From the NCBI RefSeq assembly GCF_010500995.1, contig NZ_QVMK01000038.1:1-52992 (forward strand): 52,992 nucleotides of DNA, written 5' to 3'. The translations under genes and the position numbers were made by a program. The notes below the pieces were generated by a model that was not told where the DNA came from, searched no databases, and saw only the letters and a program-made list of their open reading frames with translations. Below, piece by piece: positions 1 through 8,333 of this stretch. The stretch's first letter is position 1; each line of letters starts with the position of its first letter. The DNA comes from Bacteroides sp. 224 (GTDB lineage Bacteria; Bacteroidota; Bacteroidia; Bacteroidales; Bacteroidaceae).

Positions 1-149
1 TCTCACGAATCCGAAAATGAAAAGCGTGAGCATCGTTGGACTTCTTTTCTTTCATTGGTTGAGTCGTTAAAGAGTCAACCATATCTACAAAAAGACAATG
101 AGCTTGGCACTGTTGTGACACAACTGTGGCAATGGGCACAAACAAGCCA
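1..149. other. window edge, unassigned
   Basis: No gene can be called safely. The plus strand is open in frame 1 from base 1 to 294, but that frame runs 145 bases antisense into the next gene. The minus strand has an ATG at 82 that stays open to the left edge for 27 codons and lies 68 bp downstream of, and on the same strand as, the operon at 150-3417, so it could be the start of another operon gene. An imperfect dyad at 105-131, centred on TTGTGACACAA, lies between the two possibilities and could be a terminator or an operator. Confidence 0.3.
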
Positions 150-773
150 CTACTTATTAAGCAATCCCCTCTTCTTTAGTGCTTCGCGAACAACACCTAT
201 CATCTCTTTTTCCTGTTTCTTACAAGTTTTCATTAATTCGAACGGATCAAAATCTCCTTTCTTTATGCTCTTCTTTAAAGAAGAATCGAATTGAAAATCA
301 ATGGGCCATTGATAAGAACCATTAAAATATTTATTTGAGATTTCTTTTATTTGTTCTACTTGCTTCTGAATCGTTCTTTGCGTCTCTTCCGGAAGACCTT
401 TCAAAGAACATTCCCTTATTTCAATTTCTACATAGCTATCACTATTTTTCTCAACAGAAACTTTACCATTTTCGTAAGTAATTTCCAATTCCCCGGTAAA
501 TTGTAGATCTACACAATCCCTTGAAGCTGCATCAGTACTTAGGGCAAATGCTTTTCCCCGTTTAATGATGCATTTATTATCACCTTCCCATCTATTGCTT
601 GCATAATGTCCATGAACCTTAATATCTCCTTTGCTTCTACTCCATTCATCCAGTACTTCGGATATTACATAGTTATGAATAACCTGTCGTTGCGTAATTT
701 TTTGTTGTGCCTGCACCGCATTCATACACACCCCAACAATTAACCCGGTAAATATCAATATTGCTTTCATCAT
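150..773 (-). CDS. exported protein of unknown function, last visible gene of ECF operon
   Basis: This 207-residue protein begins with a hydrophobic signal peptide ending near VQA-QQ, so it is probably exported to the periplasm or anchored outside. I do not recognise a named family. The region around residues 125-157 (GLPEETQ..., then a Q/E/I-rich helix and KYFNGSYQWP) resembles the C-terminal part of the protein encoded just upstream, which has LPTGLKNR..., a similar helix and EYFQSKYDRP. The two may share a domain. Its ATG overlaps the stop of the upstream gene (ATGATGA, two possible starts), so translation is probably coupled. It lies in the ECF sigma operon and is likely controlled by it. 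Confidence 0.75.
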   Translation of the reverse strand: MMKAILIFTGLIVGVCMNAVQAQQKITQRQVIHNYVISEVLDEWSRSKGDIKVHGHYASNRWEGDNKCIIKRGKAFALSTDAASRDCVDLQFTGELEITYENGKVSVEKNSDSYVEIEIRECSLKGLPEETQRTIQKQVEQIKEISNKYFNGSYQWPIDFQFDSSLKKSIKKGDFDPFELMKTCKKQEKEMIGVVREALKKRGLLNK

Positions 774-1864
774 TTCTTTCTTAATTTATTAACATGTTCC
801 ATCTTATATCTATCCCCAAAAGCTTGCACTAAATCATCAATTATTTCCGACCATTCTTCTTCGGCCATTATATACAAAGTATTGAAATTACTTCCTACAG
901 ATTTATACTTTTCGCCAACATTCTTATCATCCCAAACATTGGAGTTTAATAACCAGCAGTTGGGACGATCATACTTGCTCTGAAAGTATTCAGAATTAAA
1001 CAGATTGATTTCTTCCAATTGTTGTGAAATTCTATTCTTTAATCCGGTAGGTAAAACAGCATCCATTTCTGATGAAGATTTCAGAAAAGCATATTGTATG
1101 TGTTTATTTGTCAAATAGACTTTATAGCTTCCTTCCTTACAATCAATTTGCACAAATAACGCAAGATCAAATCTAACAAATTCATCTTCAACTGCTTCCA
1201 GTTCTAAAGAAAGTCTTTTTTTTATCAAGATATCCAATATCCCGTTTTTTTCATCTTCCCTTACTTTTTCTATCTGATATTTATCTATATTCTTCGTTCT
1301 CCAGGCAGATAATTTTTCCCATTGCTCTCGCTTACTTAGTTTGGTGCTTCTCTGCATACCGATAGTACCACCACGCCCGGATTCATTCGGACGATTTTGT
1401 TGATACTGAAGCATATTACCATTTATAGAGAAAACGCTCTTAGTATCTGTTTTAAAAGAGAAGGCCTTAATGGTATCTTTCAGATATTTTCCTTGCAAAT
1501 ACATTACTTTATATACCTTTTCACCTTCCTCAATAATTAACATCTGATTAAAATACCAGCCTTCCCCTAAAGCATATATGCCATACTGTTTGTTTCCTTC
1601 TATTCCTTCTATATATGTCTCCAACTTATTACTCTCTATAAATATTCGGATATCTTCCTTCAACGCAGATTTATCCTTTTCTCTGGACTCCAACACCCAA
1701 CAAGATGAGGTTCCCTCGATTAAACTTTTCACTTCCTCCTCTGTACTAACAAACACTCGTTCCTTTTCTTTATATTTTCTATAAATATCATCGAAACTCA
1801 CCTGTGCCTGTGCAATATTGGCAGCAAAGGATACTAAAATTAATGCTACGATTATCTTTCTCAT
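770..1864 (-). CDS. exported protein of unknown function
   Basis: A 364-residue protein with a clear N-terminal signal peptide (MRKIIVALILVSFAANIAQA). The rest is charged, soluble and rich in Lys/Glu, with few cysteines, and I recognise no catalytic motif. Its C-terminal 100 residues resemble the C-terminus of the next gene in the operon. It starts 5 bases after the stop-side end of the DUF4252 gene and overlaps the next gene by 4 bases, so it is cotranscribed with them. Its position in a sigma/membrane-protein/DUF4252 operon suggests an envelope-related role, but that is inference. Confidence 0.75.
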   Translation of the reverse strand: MRKIIVALILVSFAANIAQAQVSFDDIYRKYKEKERVFVSTEEEVKSLIEGTSSCWVLESREKDKSALKEDIRIFIESNKLETYIEGIEGNKQYGIYALGEGWYFNQMLIIEEGEKVYKVMYLQGKYLKDTIKAFSFKTDTKSVFSINGNMLQYQQNRPNESGRGGTIGMQRSTKLSKREQWEKLSAWRTKNIDKYQIEKVREDEKNGILDILIKKRLSLELEAVEDEFVRFDLALFVQIDCKEGSYKVYLTNKHIQYAFLKSSSEMDAVLPTGLKNRISQQLEEINLFNSEYFQSKYDRPNCWLLNSNVWDDKNVGEKYKSVGSNFNTLYIMAEEEWSEIIDDLVQAFGDRYKMEHVNKLRKK

Positions 1865-1869
1865 ATTTT

Positions 1870-2373
1870 CTATTTTTTCTTTTTATCTGGTATATTTTCT
1901 AAAGCTTTTAGTCCTTCTACATTCATTGAGTTGGCTAAGGAAGATATCTTTTTTAAATCAACCTTCCCAAAGATTCCGATCATCGAAAATTCACCCTCAT
2001 TCTCTGTTATAATCACTAAGGAAGAAATAACTCCTTTTGATTCTTTCGTAAACATTTGAGTTTTTTCTTTAGCTTCCTCAATGCTTACCAGCTCTTCAAA
2101 GCCGGATTTATTCATCATAGCAAGTGCGTTTTTATAATGCGACTGACTATTCTGACTGGAATTAAGTACCCTCAAACCATCCAAATCATTTATGATACCT
2201 TGTTCATCTGTATTCGCCATAGCTCCAATCAGTTGAAACATTTTCTTGGTGATATTCACACATGAAAACGAAGCATCCTTCTCATACTTTTGTTGAAAGT
2301 CTGCCACAATATCCTGTGCGCAGACAGAAGTCCACAACGCAAGTCCTCCTAACAATAATAAAATCTTCTTCAT
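1870..2373 (-). CDS. DUF4252 exported protein
   Basis: This 167-residue protein has a signal peptide (ending near SVCAQ) and a body typical of DUF4252: a short early segment about a dying or 'residual' helix (FQQKYEKDASFSCVNITKKM), a central helix with the KSGFEELVSIEE segment, and a late segment describing SSLVIITENEGEFSMIGIFG. DUF4252 proteins are common in Bacteroidetes, have no established function, and often occur in ECF sigma operons as here. The mature protein is probably periplasmic. The charged tail (IPDKKKK) is the C-terminus. The family call rests on memory of the domain's appearance and gene context, not on a search. Confidence 0.75.
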   Translation of the reverse strand: MKKILLLLGGLALWTSVCAQDIVADFQQKYEKDASFSCVNITKKMFQLIGAMANTDEQGIINDLDGLRVLNSSQNSQSHYKNALAMMNKSGFEELVSIEEAKEKTQMFTKESKGVISSLVIITENEGEFSMIGIFGKVDLKKISSLANSMNVEGLKALENIPDKKKK

Positions 2374-2404
2374 ATCTTTCTTTTCATTTATTACATCATT
2401 AAAA

Positions 2405-2890
2405 CTATCTAAACAGTTTGGTCACCGGTTCCACGTTTTTCATATTTTTATCTACAATATCTTGTCCTCTTTCAAATTGATCTGATACAAAATTAAATAC
2501 CCTTTGTACTTCTGCCAGTGCTTCCTCTGGAGTTTCGTATGTATCCTGTTCCCAGGGATTCTCCTTAGATGCCGGCGGTTGAATGTTCAAACAAACCACA
2601 AGGAAGATAACAGCAGCCGCAGCTACCTTAAAAAATAAAGAAACCTTATATCGTTTAATTGTTTTTTCTTTTTCAGCGATTAAACTCAATATTTTAGTAT
2701 CAAATTGTTCATCCAATGCAGGTTCCCTTTCTTCTGTCTTTAGACGAAACAGCTCCTTATATTTAGTCAAGTGTTCTGGCACATCTTCTTCCATAAAGAA
2801 CTGATATAGTTCTTTTTCCTCTTCCATTGTTGTTTCGCACAACCAATACTTATCTAACAATTCTTCAATATTCTCTTTTTTCATATTCAC
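2405..2890 (-). CDS. single-pass membrane protein, putative anti-sigma factor
   Basis: A 161-residue protein encoded 5 bases downstream of an ECF sigma gene. It has a charged cytoplasmic N-terminal part (residues 1-80, including a short helix-rich segment with MEEEKELYQFFMEEDVP), one transmembrane helix at about residues 85-104 (VSLFFKVAAAAVIFLVVCL), and a short periplasmic tail. This topology and position are those of an anti-sigma factor that holds the sigma factor at the membrane. It lacks an obvious zinc HxxxCxxC motif. The start could be Met1 or Met3. The anti-sigma role is inferred from topology and neighbourhood. Confidence 0.7.
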   Translation of the reverse strand: MNMKKENIEELLDKYWLCETTMEEEKELYQFFMEEDVPEHLTKYKELFRLKTEEREPALDEQFDTKILSLIAEKEKTIKRYKVSLFFKVAAAAVIFLVVCLNIQPPASKENPWEQDTYETPEEALAEVQRVFNFVSDQFERGQDIVDKNMKNVEPVTKLFR

Positions 2891-2895
2891 TTGAA

Positions 2896-3417
2896 TTATG
2901 AGTTGTGGAAATAATTGTTCTTATCAAACTTCATAAAAAGTTCCTTTATCTTCTGCCGTGCTCTGAAAAGATTAATCTTAACCTGGCTTTCGGTAAGTTC
3001 TAAAGTTTGTGCAATTTCTTTATAGCTCATTTCTTCGAACTCCCTTAATTCTACTATGGCTTTTTCTTTTCCGGGCAGTTGTCCAATCAGGTGTTTAAGC
3101 ACCAGCGATTCTTCTTGTTGCTCTAAGAAAGTAGATGGTATGCTTTCTTCTTTTATCTGTAGTAAACCTACATCTATTTGCTCTGTTTGATTATCTTTTA
3201 ACTTTAAGCGACCGAAAGCGAAGTTGCGAGACATTATACAGCAATAAGCATCCTTACTTTCAATAGTATCCCATTCATCTCTAATCTGCCACATCTTCAA
3301 CATTACATCTTGCACAATATCCTCGGCTTCCTCCTGATTACAGGTAATGCGTAGGGCAATGCGAAAGAGCTTATCTCTTAAAGGCAAAATGTCTCTCTTG
3401 AATTCTTTCAGTTTCAT
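2896..3417 (-). CDS. ECF RNA polymerase sigma factor
   Basis: A 173-residue sigma-70 family protein of the ECF type, with only regions 2 and 4. Region 2 is at about residues 10-75 and shows EEAEDIVQDVMLKMW, the usual core-binding helix. Region 4 is at about 110-165 and contains the helix-turn-helix FEEMSYKEIAQTLELTESQ followed by VKINLFRARQKIKEL. It is the promoter-proximal gene of a minus-strand operon with a membrane protein, a DUF4252 protein and two exported proteins. ECF systems commonly autoregulate, but I do not see a recognisable operator upstream. Confidence 0.93.
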   Translation of the reverse strand: MKLKEFKRDILPLRDKLFRIALRITCNQEEAEDIVQDVMLKMWQIRDEWDTIESKDAYCCIMSRNFAFGRLKLKDNQTEQIDVGLLQIKEESIPSTFLEQQEESLVLKHLIGQLPGKEKAIVELREFEEMSYKEIAQTLELTESQVKINLFRARQKIKELFMKFDKNNYFHNS

Positions 3418-3553
3418 TCTTTAGTTAAATGGGCATTTATATATAAGAGAGATAAGAAAGGTAAAAGTTACAATTTGAATTGTTTTTTTTGAAAGATAGC
3501 GATTTGTTGGTTATTAATAAAGCATTTGAATATCTATAAAGACACTAAATGGG

Positions 3554-3639
3554 TACACGGAAAAAGCGGAATGAGCGGATGAACGCGGATTTTTTATTTC
3601 TTTTCCGTGTTCATCTGCTCATTCCGCTTTTTCCGCGTA
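3554..3639. repeat. long dispersed hairpin, GCGGAATGAGCGGATGAAC family
   Basis: Two 36-base arms (3554-3589 and 3604-3639) are inverted complements with three mismatches, around a 14-base AT-rich loop. It starts 26 bases past the lacZ stop, so it may end lacZ transcription. The left side of this hairpin (3547-3587) is 39/41 identical, in inverse orientation, to a single unpaired arm at 34975-35015, so this is a dispersed repeat family and not just a local terminator. Confidence 0.9.
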
Positions 3640-3665
3640 TCAATCCAATCTACAGAAGAAAGAAT

Positions 3666-6600
3666 TTATAATGGTTTCAGCGTAAATCCCCAGCTATACT
3701 CTTTATTCGGATAAATCGTATAAGCAGGTTCGGGTTTAGCTCCCCAGCTATCATAGCCTCCAACTCCATATTGTTTCAAGTCGAGGCATACTTCTACAAA
3801 GTCTCTTGGAACGATGTCATACTCATGAGTTTGTTTTCTAAGCACATTTCTGGCTTTCTCTACATCATGGTTGGCTTTTTGCTCTTCAGACATATTTGTC
3901 CACTGATAATCTGCGTCCGATTCTTCACAGTCGAAGTCTTCTACGGAATTATGTAAAGCGTTGAAGCCTATAGGGGTATCTCCTTCAATTAATAGACCTT
4001 TGCCTTGTGGAGTATTCAATGATAACCAACGGGTGTCTGTATGATGTCCGTTTTCCTGAGGGCGAACATAAGGGTAGTACATTTCTTCTGCTGTAGTTTT
4101 ATATAATCCTACTAAAGTACCTTTATAACGATCTGCGTAATTTTCTTCCGGTCCGCGTCCCAGGTACTGCACCTGATTCATGGTGGCAGGTAAACGGAAT
4201 CGTACTCCAATACGTGGTATCTCGGCAGCTTCTACAGGAGTTAATATTAAAGAAGCATGAACTACTCCCGAAGGATATACAGTGTATTTTACGATGTAGT
4301 TGTTTCCTGCTGCCAAAGCATAATTTACAGTTAGAACGGCCGACTTACCTTCCATCTTCACAGAACAATCGGCTATCTTAAAGTTCTTGCTCGACTGTTT
4401 CCATACTTGCGTACGTTTAGGCATACCATGACCGTAATCATTGTCATTTGGTCCTCTCCAGAAGTTAGGTTGAATACCAAATCCTTCGGCAAAGTATTCT
4501 TGAGATCCTACTTTATAAGAAGATACGATACCTTGTTTCTTATCAAAAACAAAAGAAACTTTGGATGATGTTACAGAAAGAATATCATTTGACTCTATTA
4601 GATAAAGTGCCGGACCATTTGTGTTTTTAAGTGCAGGCTTCTCTGCCTTTATAGGTAACTCAAATTGATCGTAAGCTACTAAATGTCCGGCAGGAACAAG
4701 CTGCTCTGCTTTCTTGGAAGTAACTTCAAAGTTCAGGAAATACTCTATGCCCGGTTTGGCTTTCAGTTTAGCTACCGGGATATTAACGTTTACAGAATCT
4801 TGAGGTTCTACATTCAAAGCTAATAAACCTTCGCTGATTTTCTTTCCATTCTCCAACAGTTTATACTTCACCCGATAATCGGAAAGATTGGTAAAGTAGA
4901 ATCTATTCTTTATTTTAATTTCTCCTTTACTTAGGTCAACAGCCTCGAAGCCTACATTTTGATATACATACTTCACCTCTGCCATTGCCGGATGAGGATT
5001 CTGATCGGGATTTATGATACCATCTGCCACAAAGTTTCCATCGGATGCCTGATTTACGCCGAAATCTCCTCCATACGCCCAGAAAGGTCTTCCTTCTGCA
5101 TCTTCGATTTTCACAGCATGATCAATCCATTCCCAGATAAATCCTCCTTGTAGGTTAGGGTATTTATATACTTGTTCCCATTGCTCGTATAAGCTTCCGG
5201 TTGAATTACCCATTGCGTGTGCATATTCTGAAGGAATAAACGGACGGTTATCTGTTCCATTCACTCTTCTTCCGTTTTTACCATAATATTCAAAAGCACC
5301 GGCAGATGGGTATTGAGGCACAATCATATCTGTATTCCACTCTTCCAACGCTCTTTCATAACATACCGGACGGTTCATTAGATCCCGGTCGGCATCTTTC
5401 AGCATAGTGTAGGCTTCATAGAAGTTAAAACCGTTTCCTCCTTCATTTCCTAAAGACCATATTGTTACACTGGCATGGTTCTTATTCCGTTGAAACATAT
5501 TCTGAATACGAGAAAGATGGCTTGCTTTAAAGTCTGGGTTATGTCCGAGTGTACCTCTCTTTCTGCCATCAATATGCCCTGCGGCACCTTTGCGCATATC
5601 GTCTTGATGAATGGTATAACCCATTCCGTGCGATTCTATATTGGCTTCATCATAAACATACAAACCAAACTCATCGCACATTTCGTAGAACTTACGATCT
5701 TGTGGATAGTGGCTAAGACGAACCGCATTGATATTATTCAGCTTCATCAACTCAAAGTTGCGTCGCATTTGTTCCGGGGTAATGTAGTGTCCATCTTCCG
5801 TTGTTTCGTGAATGTTCACTCCTTTAAACTTAATGGGTTGCCCGTTTATATAGAAAAGTTTCAGCGGTTTCTTGTTTACAATAATATCGGTTGTTTTGAG
5901 TTCTATTTTACGGAAACCTACTCTGAAAGGAACAACTTCCAGCACTTTACCACCTTCTTCTACTGTCATCAGCAATTGGTAGAGGTTGGGGTGTTCGGCA
6001 GTCCAGGTAGCTACTGCGGGAATGGTGCCATCAAAGGTTACTGTCTGATTTTCCCCGTTTATCATATCTATTTCTTTCGAACCGGACAATACGGCTTTTC
6101 CGCTCTTATCTTGCAGTTCGTATTTTACGGTTAGCTTGTGTTTAGCTTCGCTTCCGTTCTTTAATAGCATATTCAAGGTAAAAAGACCATTTGTGTATGT
6201 ATCATCCAAAGTTGGTTTTATTACAAAATCCCGGATAGCCGTTTTGGGTTGTGCCCAGATAAACACATCACGTTCTATACCACTCACCCTTAGGAAGTCT
6301 TGACACTCCAACCACGATCCGGTACTCCAACGGAATATCTTTATGGTCAGTTCGTTCTTTCCGGGATTCAGGTAAGAAGTAATATTAAACTCTGCCGGAT
6401 CCTTAGAATCCTCGCTATAGCCCACTTCTTTACCATTTACATATACATATACACCCGATTTTGCTCCGGCAATATGCAAATATACATCCTTATCTTTCCA
6501 TTGCTCTTCCTGATACAAAAAGTCGGTACGGTATACACCTACCGGGTTATTTTCCGGTAATAATGGAGGAACCGGATTGTGAGTAGCAAATTCATAATAT

Positions 6601-6965
6601 GTGTTTACATAGAAAGCTTCGCCAAAACCTTGCAGTTCCCAGTTGCCGGGTACTTTAATCTCGTGCCAGTCACTCAAATTAAGTCCCGGTGCTGCAACGT
6701 TATCCGGCAGTTTTCTATAATCATCTACGAAATAGAATTTCCAAACTCCATTCAGCGATAGATGGTTATTACTTAAGGCATAGTTCATTTGTGAAGCACT
6801 CTCAGCATCCTGGTAGCTCATAAAAGCAGTACGCGGAAGTTCTTTATTCACACTAAGCACATTCAGGTCTTTCCAGTAAGGCATAGAACTATTCTGTGCG
6901 GTAATCACCTGCGTTGCTGATATAAAAATCAGAACAGATACAAGTTTAAGTAATGTAATTCTCAT
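3666..6965 (-). CDS. lacZ: GH2 beta-galactosidase, exported
   Basis: A 1099-residue glycoside hydrolase family 2 enzyme of the long LacZ type that hydrolyses beta-galactosides. A signal peptide covers residues 1-23 (ending ITAQ), so it works in the periplasm or at the cell surface. Order of domains: sugar-binding jelly roll about 45-235, immunoglobulin-like 240-350, TIM barrel 355-660, a DUF4981-type beta domain, and the C-terminal beta-sandwich about 800-1095. The acid/base Glu is in WSLGNEGG (about residue 508) and the nucleophile Glu in PSEYAHAMGNS (about 580). No SusC/SusD or regulator flanks it, so the specific substrate in this locus is open. It stands alone, ending at a long hairpin. 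Confidence 0.95.
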   Translation of the reverse strand: MRITLLKLVSVLIFISATQVITAQNSSMPYWKDLNVLSVNKELPRTAFMSYQDAESASQMNYALSNNHLSLNGVWKFYFVDDYRKLPDNVAAPGLNLSDWHEIKVPGNWELQGFGEAFYVNTYYEFATHNPVPPLLPENNPVGVYRTDFLYQEEQWKDKDVYLHIAGAKSGVYVYVNGKEVGYSEDSKDPAEFNITSYLNPGKNELTIKIFRWSTGSWLECQDFLRVSGIERDVFIWAQPKTAIRDFVIKPTLDDTYTNGLFTLNMLLKNGSEAKHKLTVKYELQDKSGKAVLSGSKEIDMINGENQTVTFDGTIPAVATWTAEHPNLYQLLMTVEEGGKVLEVVPFRVGFRKIELKTTDIIVNKKPLKLFYINGQPIKFKGVNIHETTEDGHYITPEQMRRNFELMKLNNINAVRLSHYPQDRKFYEMCDEFGLYVYDEANIESHGMGYTIHQDDMRKGAAGHIDGRKRGTLGHNPDFKASHLSRIQNMFQRNKNHASVTIWSLGNEGGNGFNFYEAYTMLKDADRDLMNRPVCYERALEEWNTDMIVPQYPSAGAFEYYGKNGRRVNGTDNRPFIPSEYAHAMGNSTGSLYEQWEQVYKYPNLQGGFIWEWIDHAVKIEDAEGRPFWAYGGDFGVNQASDGNFVADGIINPDQNPHPAMAEVKYVYQNVGFEAVDLSKGEIKIKNRFYFTNLSDYRVKYKLLENGKKISEGLLALNVEPQDSVNVNIPVAKLKAKPGIEYFLNFEVTSKKAEQLVPAGHLVAYDQFELPIKAEKPALKNTNGPALYLIESNDILSVTSSKVSFVFDKKQGIVSSYKVGSQEYFAEGFGIQPNFWRGPNDNDYGHGMPKRTQVWKQSSKNFKIADCSVKMEGKSAVLTVNYALAAGNNYIVKYTVYPSGVVHASLILTPVEAAEIPRIGVRFRLPATMNQVQYLGRGPEENYADRYKGTLVGLYKTTAEEMYYPYVRPQENGHHTDTRWLSLNTPQGKGLLIEGDTPIGFNALHNSVEDFDCEESDADYQWTNMSEEQKANHDVEKARNVLRKQTHEYDIVPRDFVEVCLDLKQYGVGGYDSWGAKPEPAYTIYPNKEYSWGFTLKPL

Positions 6966-7081
6966 AGAGATCGTATTTTAGTTATTTAGTTATAATCTCG
7001 AAATAGCAGATAGTAAGGCTATCAAGGTTGGTAATAGTAGAAATAATTTATCCATCGTATCAAATTATTAGTAAAACGATA

Positions 7082-7089
7082 CAAAGCTA
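7082..7089 (-). promoter_or_regulatory. candidate -7 element for lacZ
   Basis: CAAAGCTA on the plus strand reads TAGCTTTG on the minus strand, matching the Bacteroidetes -7 consensus TAnnTTTG, 117 bases before the lacZ ATG. No good -33 TTTG is seen at the expected distance. Confidence 0.4.
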
Positions 7090-7125
7090 TTAAAAATAAG
7101 TCTTTATTTCTAATAATTATTTTAC

Positions 7126-7133
7126 TAATTTTG
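7126..7133 (+). promoter_or_regulatory. candidate -7 element for the MORN gene
   Basis: TAATTTTG matches TAnnTTTG, about 134 bases ahead of the preferred ATG at 7267. No clear -33 element. It lies back to back with the candidate lacZ promoter, in a 301-base gap between divergent genes that holds nothing else I can identify. Confidence 0.35.
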
Positions 7134-7266
7134 TCCCTCATCTGCCTTATTTAGTCCATCGATAATATTATAGAGTATAATAAAACACATGGGCCTAAAC
7201 TTATTTCTTTTTTCAGATGGCAATGGGACCGGATGCAATATGAAATTAAAACTTATCATTCATAAA

Positions 7267-8307
7267 ATGGAAAAAATAATCTTATTAATCACTTTTTTGC
7301 TAATATCCGCTTCCTTATCTGCACAAAATGATGTGGAAGAGATTATAATACAAATGAGCCATTTTTATCAGGAAGGAGTACAGCTACAGGGCATGCTAAA
7401 TGAAAACACAAAGATAGGCAACAGTACCTACATAAAGTGGGTAGCAATTGACGACGATGGAATTTTCCATTCATTTAATAAGAGTGTTGAGTTTCCTCTT
7501 TTGAACAAAACCTTGGAAGCATGGGACAGTCTTTACCTTTCCAATCGAGAGAACCTCACTTTCTATTTCGAAGAAGAAGTTTATAAACATCAGGATACTA
7601 CCCATATTAGCGATGTACACACAGATGTTCATAAGTGCGCTGGATATATAAAAGGAGTATTCATTAATGGAAAAAAAGAAGGTTTATGGACAAAGTATAT
7701 CAGTGATTATTTTGAAGGGAAGTACGATACGAGAAAAGTTATAGAGGAAAGTTATAAAGATGGGGTACTTCACGGGGTGAGAAAAGTTTATGAGTTAAAC
7801 GGAGAGCAATTAGATAAAACAATATTTGTCAATGGTACAGGTTGTTATAATGATTACTATTACGATACAGGTAAGCGTGCTGTTTTGGGACATTTGGTAT
7901 ATGGAAAACCACATGGAGAATGGATATACTATAACAAAATGGGGAATGTTATCAGAAAAGAACAATATAAACATGGACTCTTTCATGGTGATTTGACAAT
8001 ATATGATAATTCAGGAAATCTCATTTTTGAAACAAACTTCAAAAATGGCACAGGAAAATACAGGCATTATAGAAATGAAATCCTGAAAGAGAGAGGACAA
8101 ATGATAAATGGACAGCGTGTTGGGATATGGACTTTTATAGGTGTAGGTTCGAATTCTCTTACCCCTAATCAAGATTCAGATATTCGCCAAAGAGAATATG
8201 ATTTTATGTATAAAGATCAGGATCCGATAAATGATGCCAGCAATATCATAGATGTCATGTTCTACGATGGAGAATATTTATATTTACGGGCAACCAAATG
8301 TAAGTAA
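7267..8307 (+). CDS. exported MORN-repeat (YwqK-like) protein
   Basis: A 346-residue protein; I choose the ATG at 7267 and not the upstream one at 7189 because it opens directly into a signal peptide (MEKIILLITFLLISASLSAQ). The body carries a ladder of MORN_2-type repeats from about residue 120: units such as GKKEGLWTKY, DGVLHGVRKVY, GKPHGEWIYYNKMGN, HGLFHGDLTIYDNSGN and GQRVGIWTF. Proteins like this are annotated 'toxin-antitoxin system YwqK family antitoxin', but no toxin gene is next to it, so the name should not be taken as function. It is probably periplasmic or surface-located. It ends 26 bases ahead of the SPL-like gene, so the two may share a transcript. Confidence 0.8.
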   Translation: MEKIILLITFLLISASLSAQNDVEEIIIQMSHFYQEGVQLQGMLNENTKIGNSTYIKWVAIDDDGIFHSFNKSVEFPLLNKTLEAWDSLYLSNRENLTFYFEEEVYKHQDTTHISDVHTDVHKCAGYIKGVFINGKKEGLWTKYISDYFEGKYDTRKVIEESYKDGVLHGVRKVYELNGEQLDKTIFVNGTGCYNDYYYDTGKRAVLGHLVYGKPHGEWIYYNKMGNVIRKEQYKHGLFHGDLTIYDNSGNLIFETNFKNGTGKYRHYRNEILKERGQMINGQRVGIWTFIGVGSNSLTPNQDSDIRQREYDFMYKDQDPINDASNIIDVMFYDGEYLYLRATKCK

Positions 8308-8333
8308 ATGATTATAATGGCTAAACAAAAAAG

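Noticed and set aside
5475..6134. 219-codon plus-strand open frame inside lacZ
   Set aside because: Antisense shadow of the well-supported beta-galactosidase gene, with no family resemblance.
7267..8307. Antitoxin function for the MORN-repeat protein
   Set aside because: The family label exists, but there is a signal peptide and no partner toxin gene next to it.
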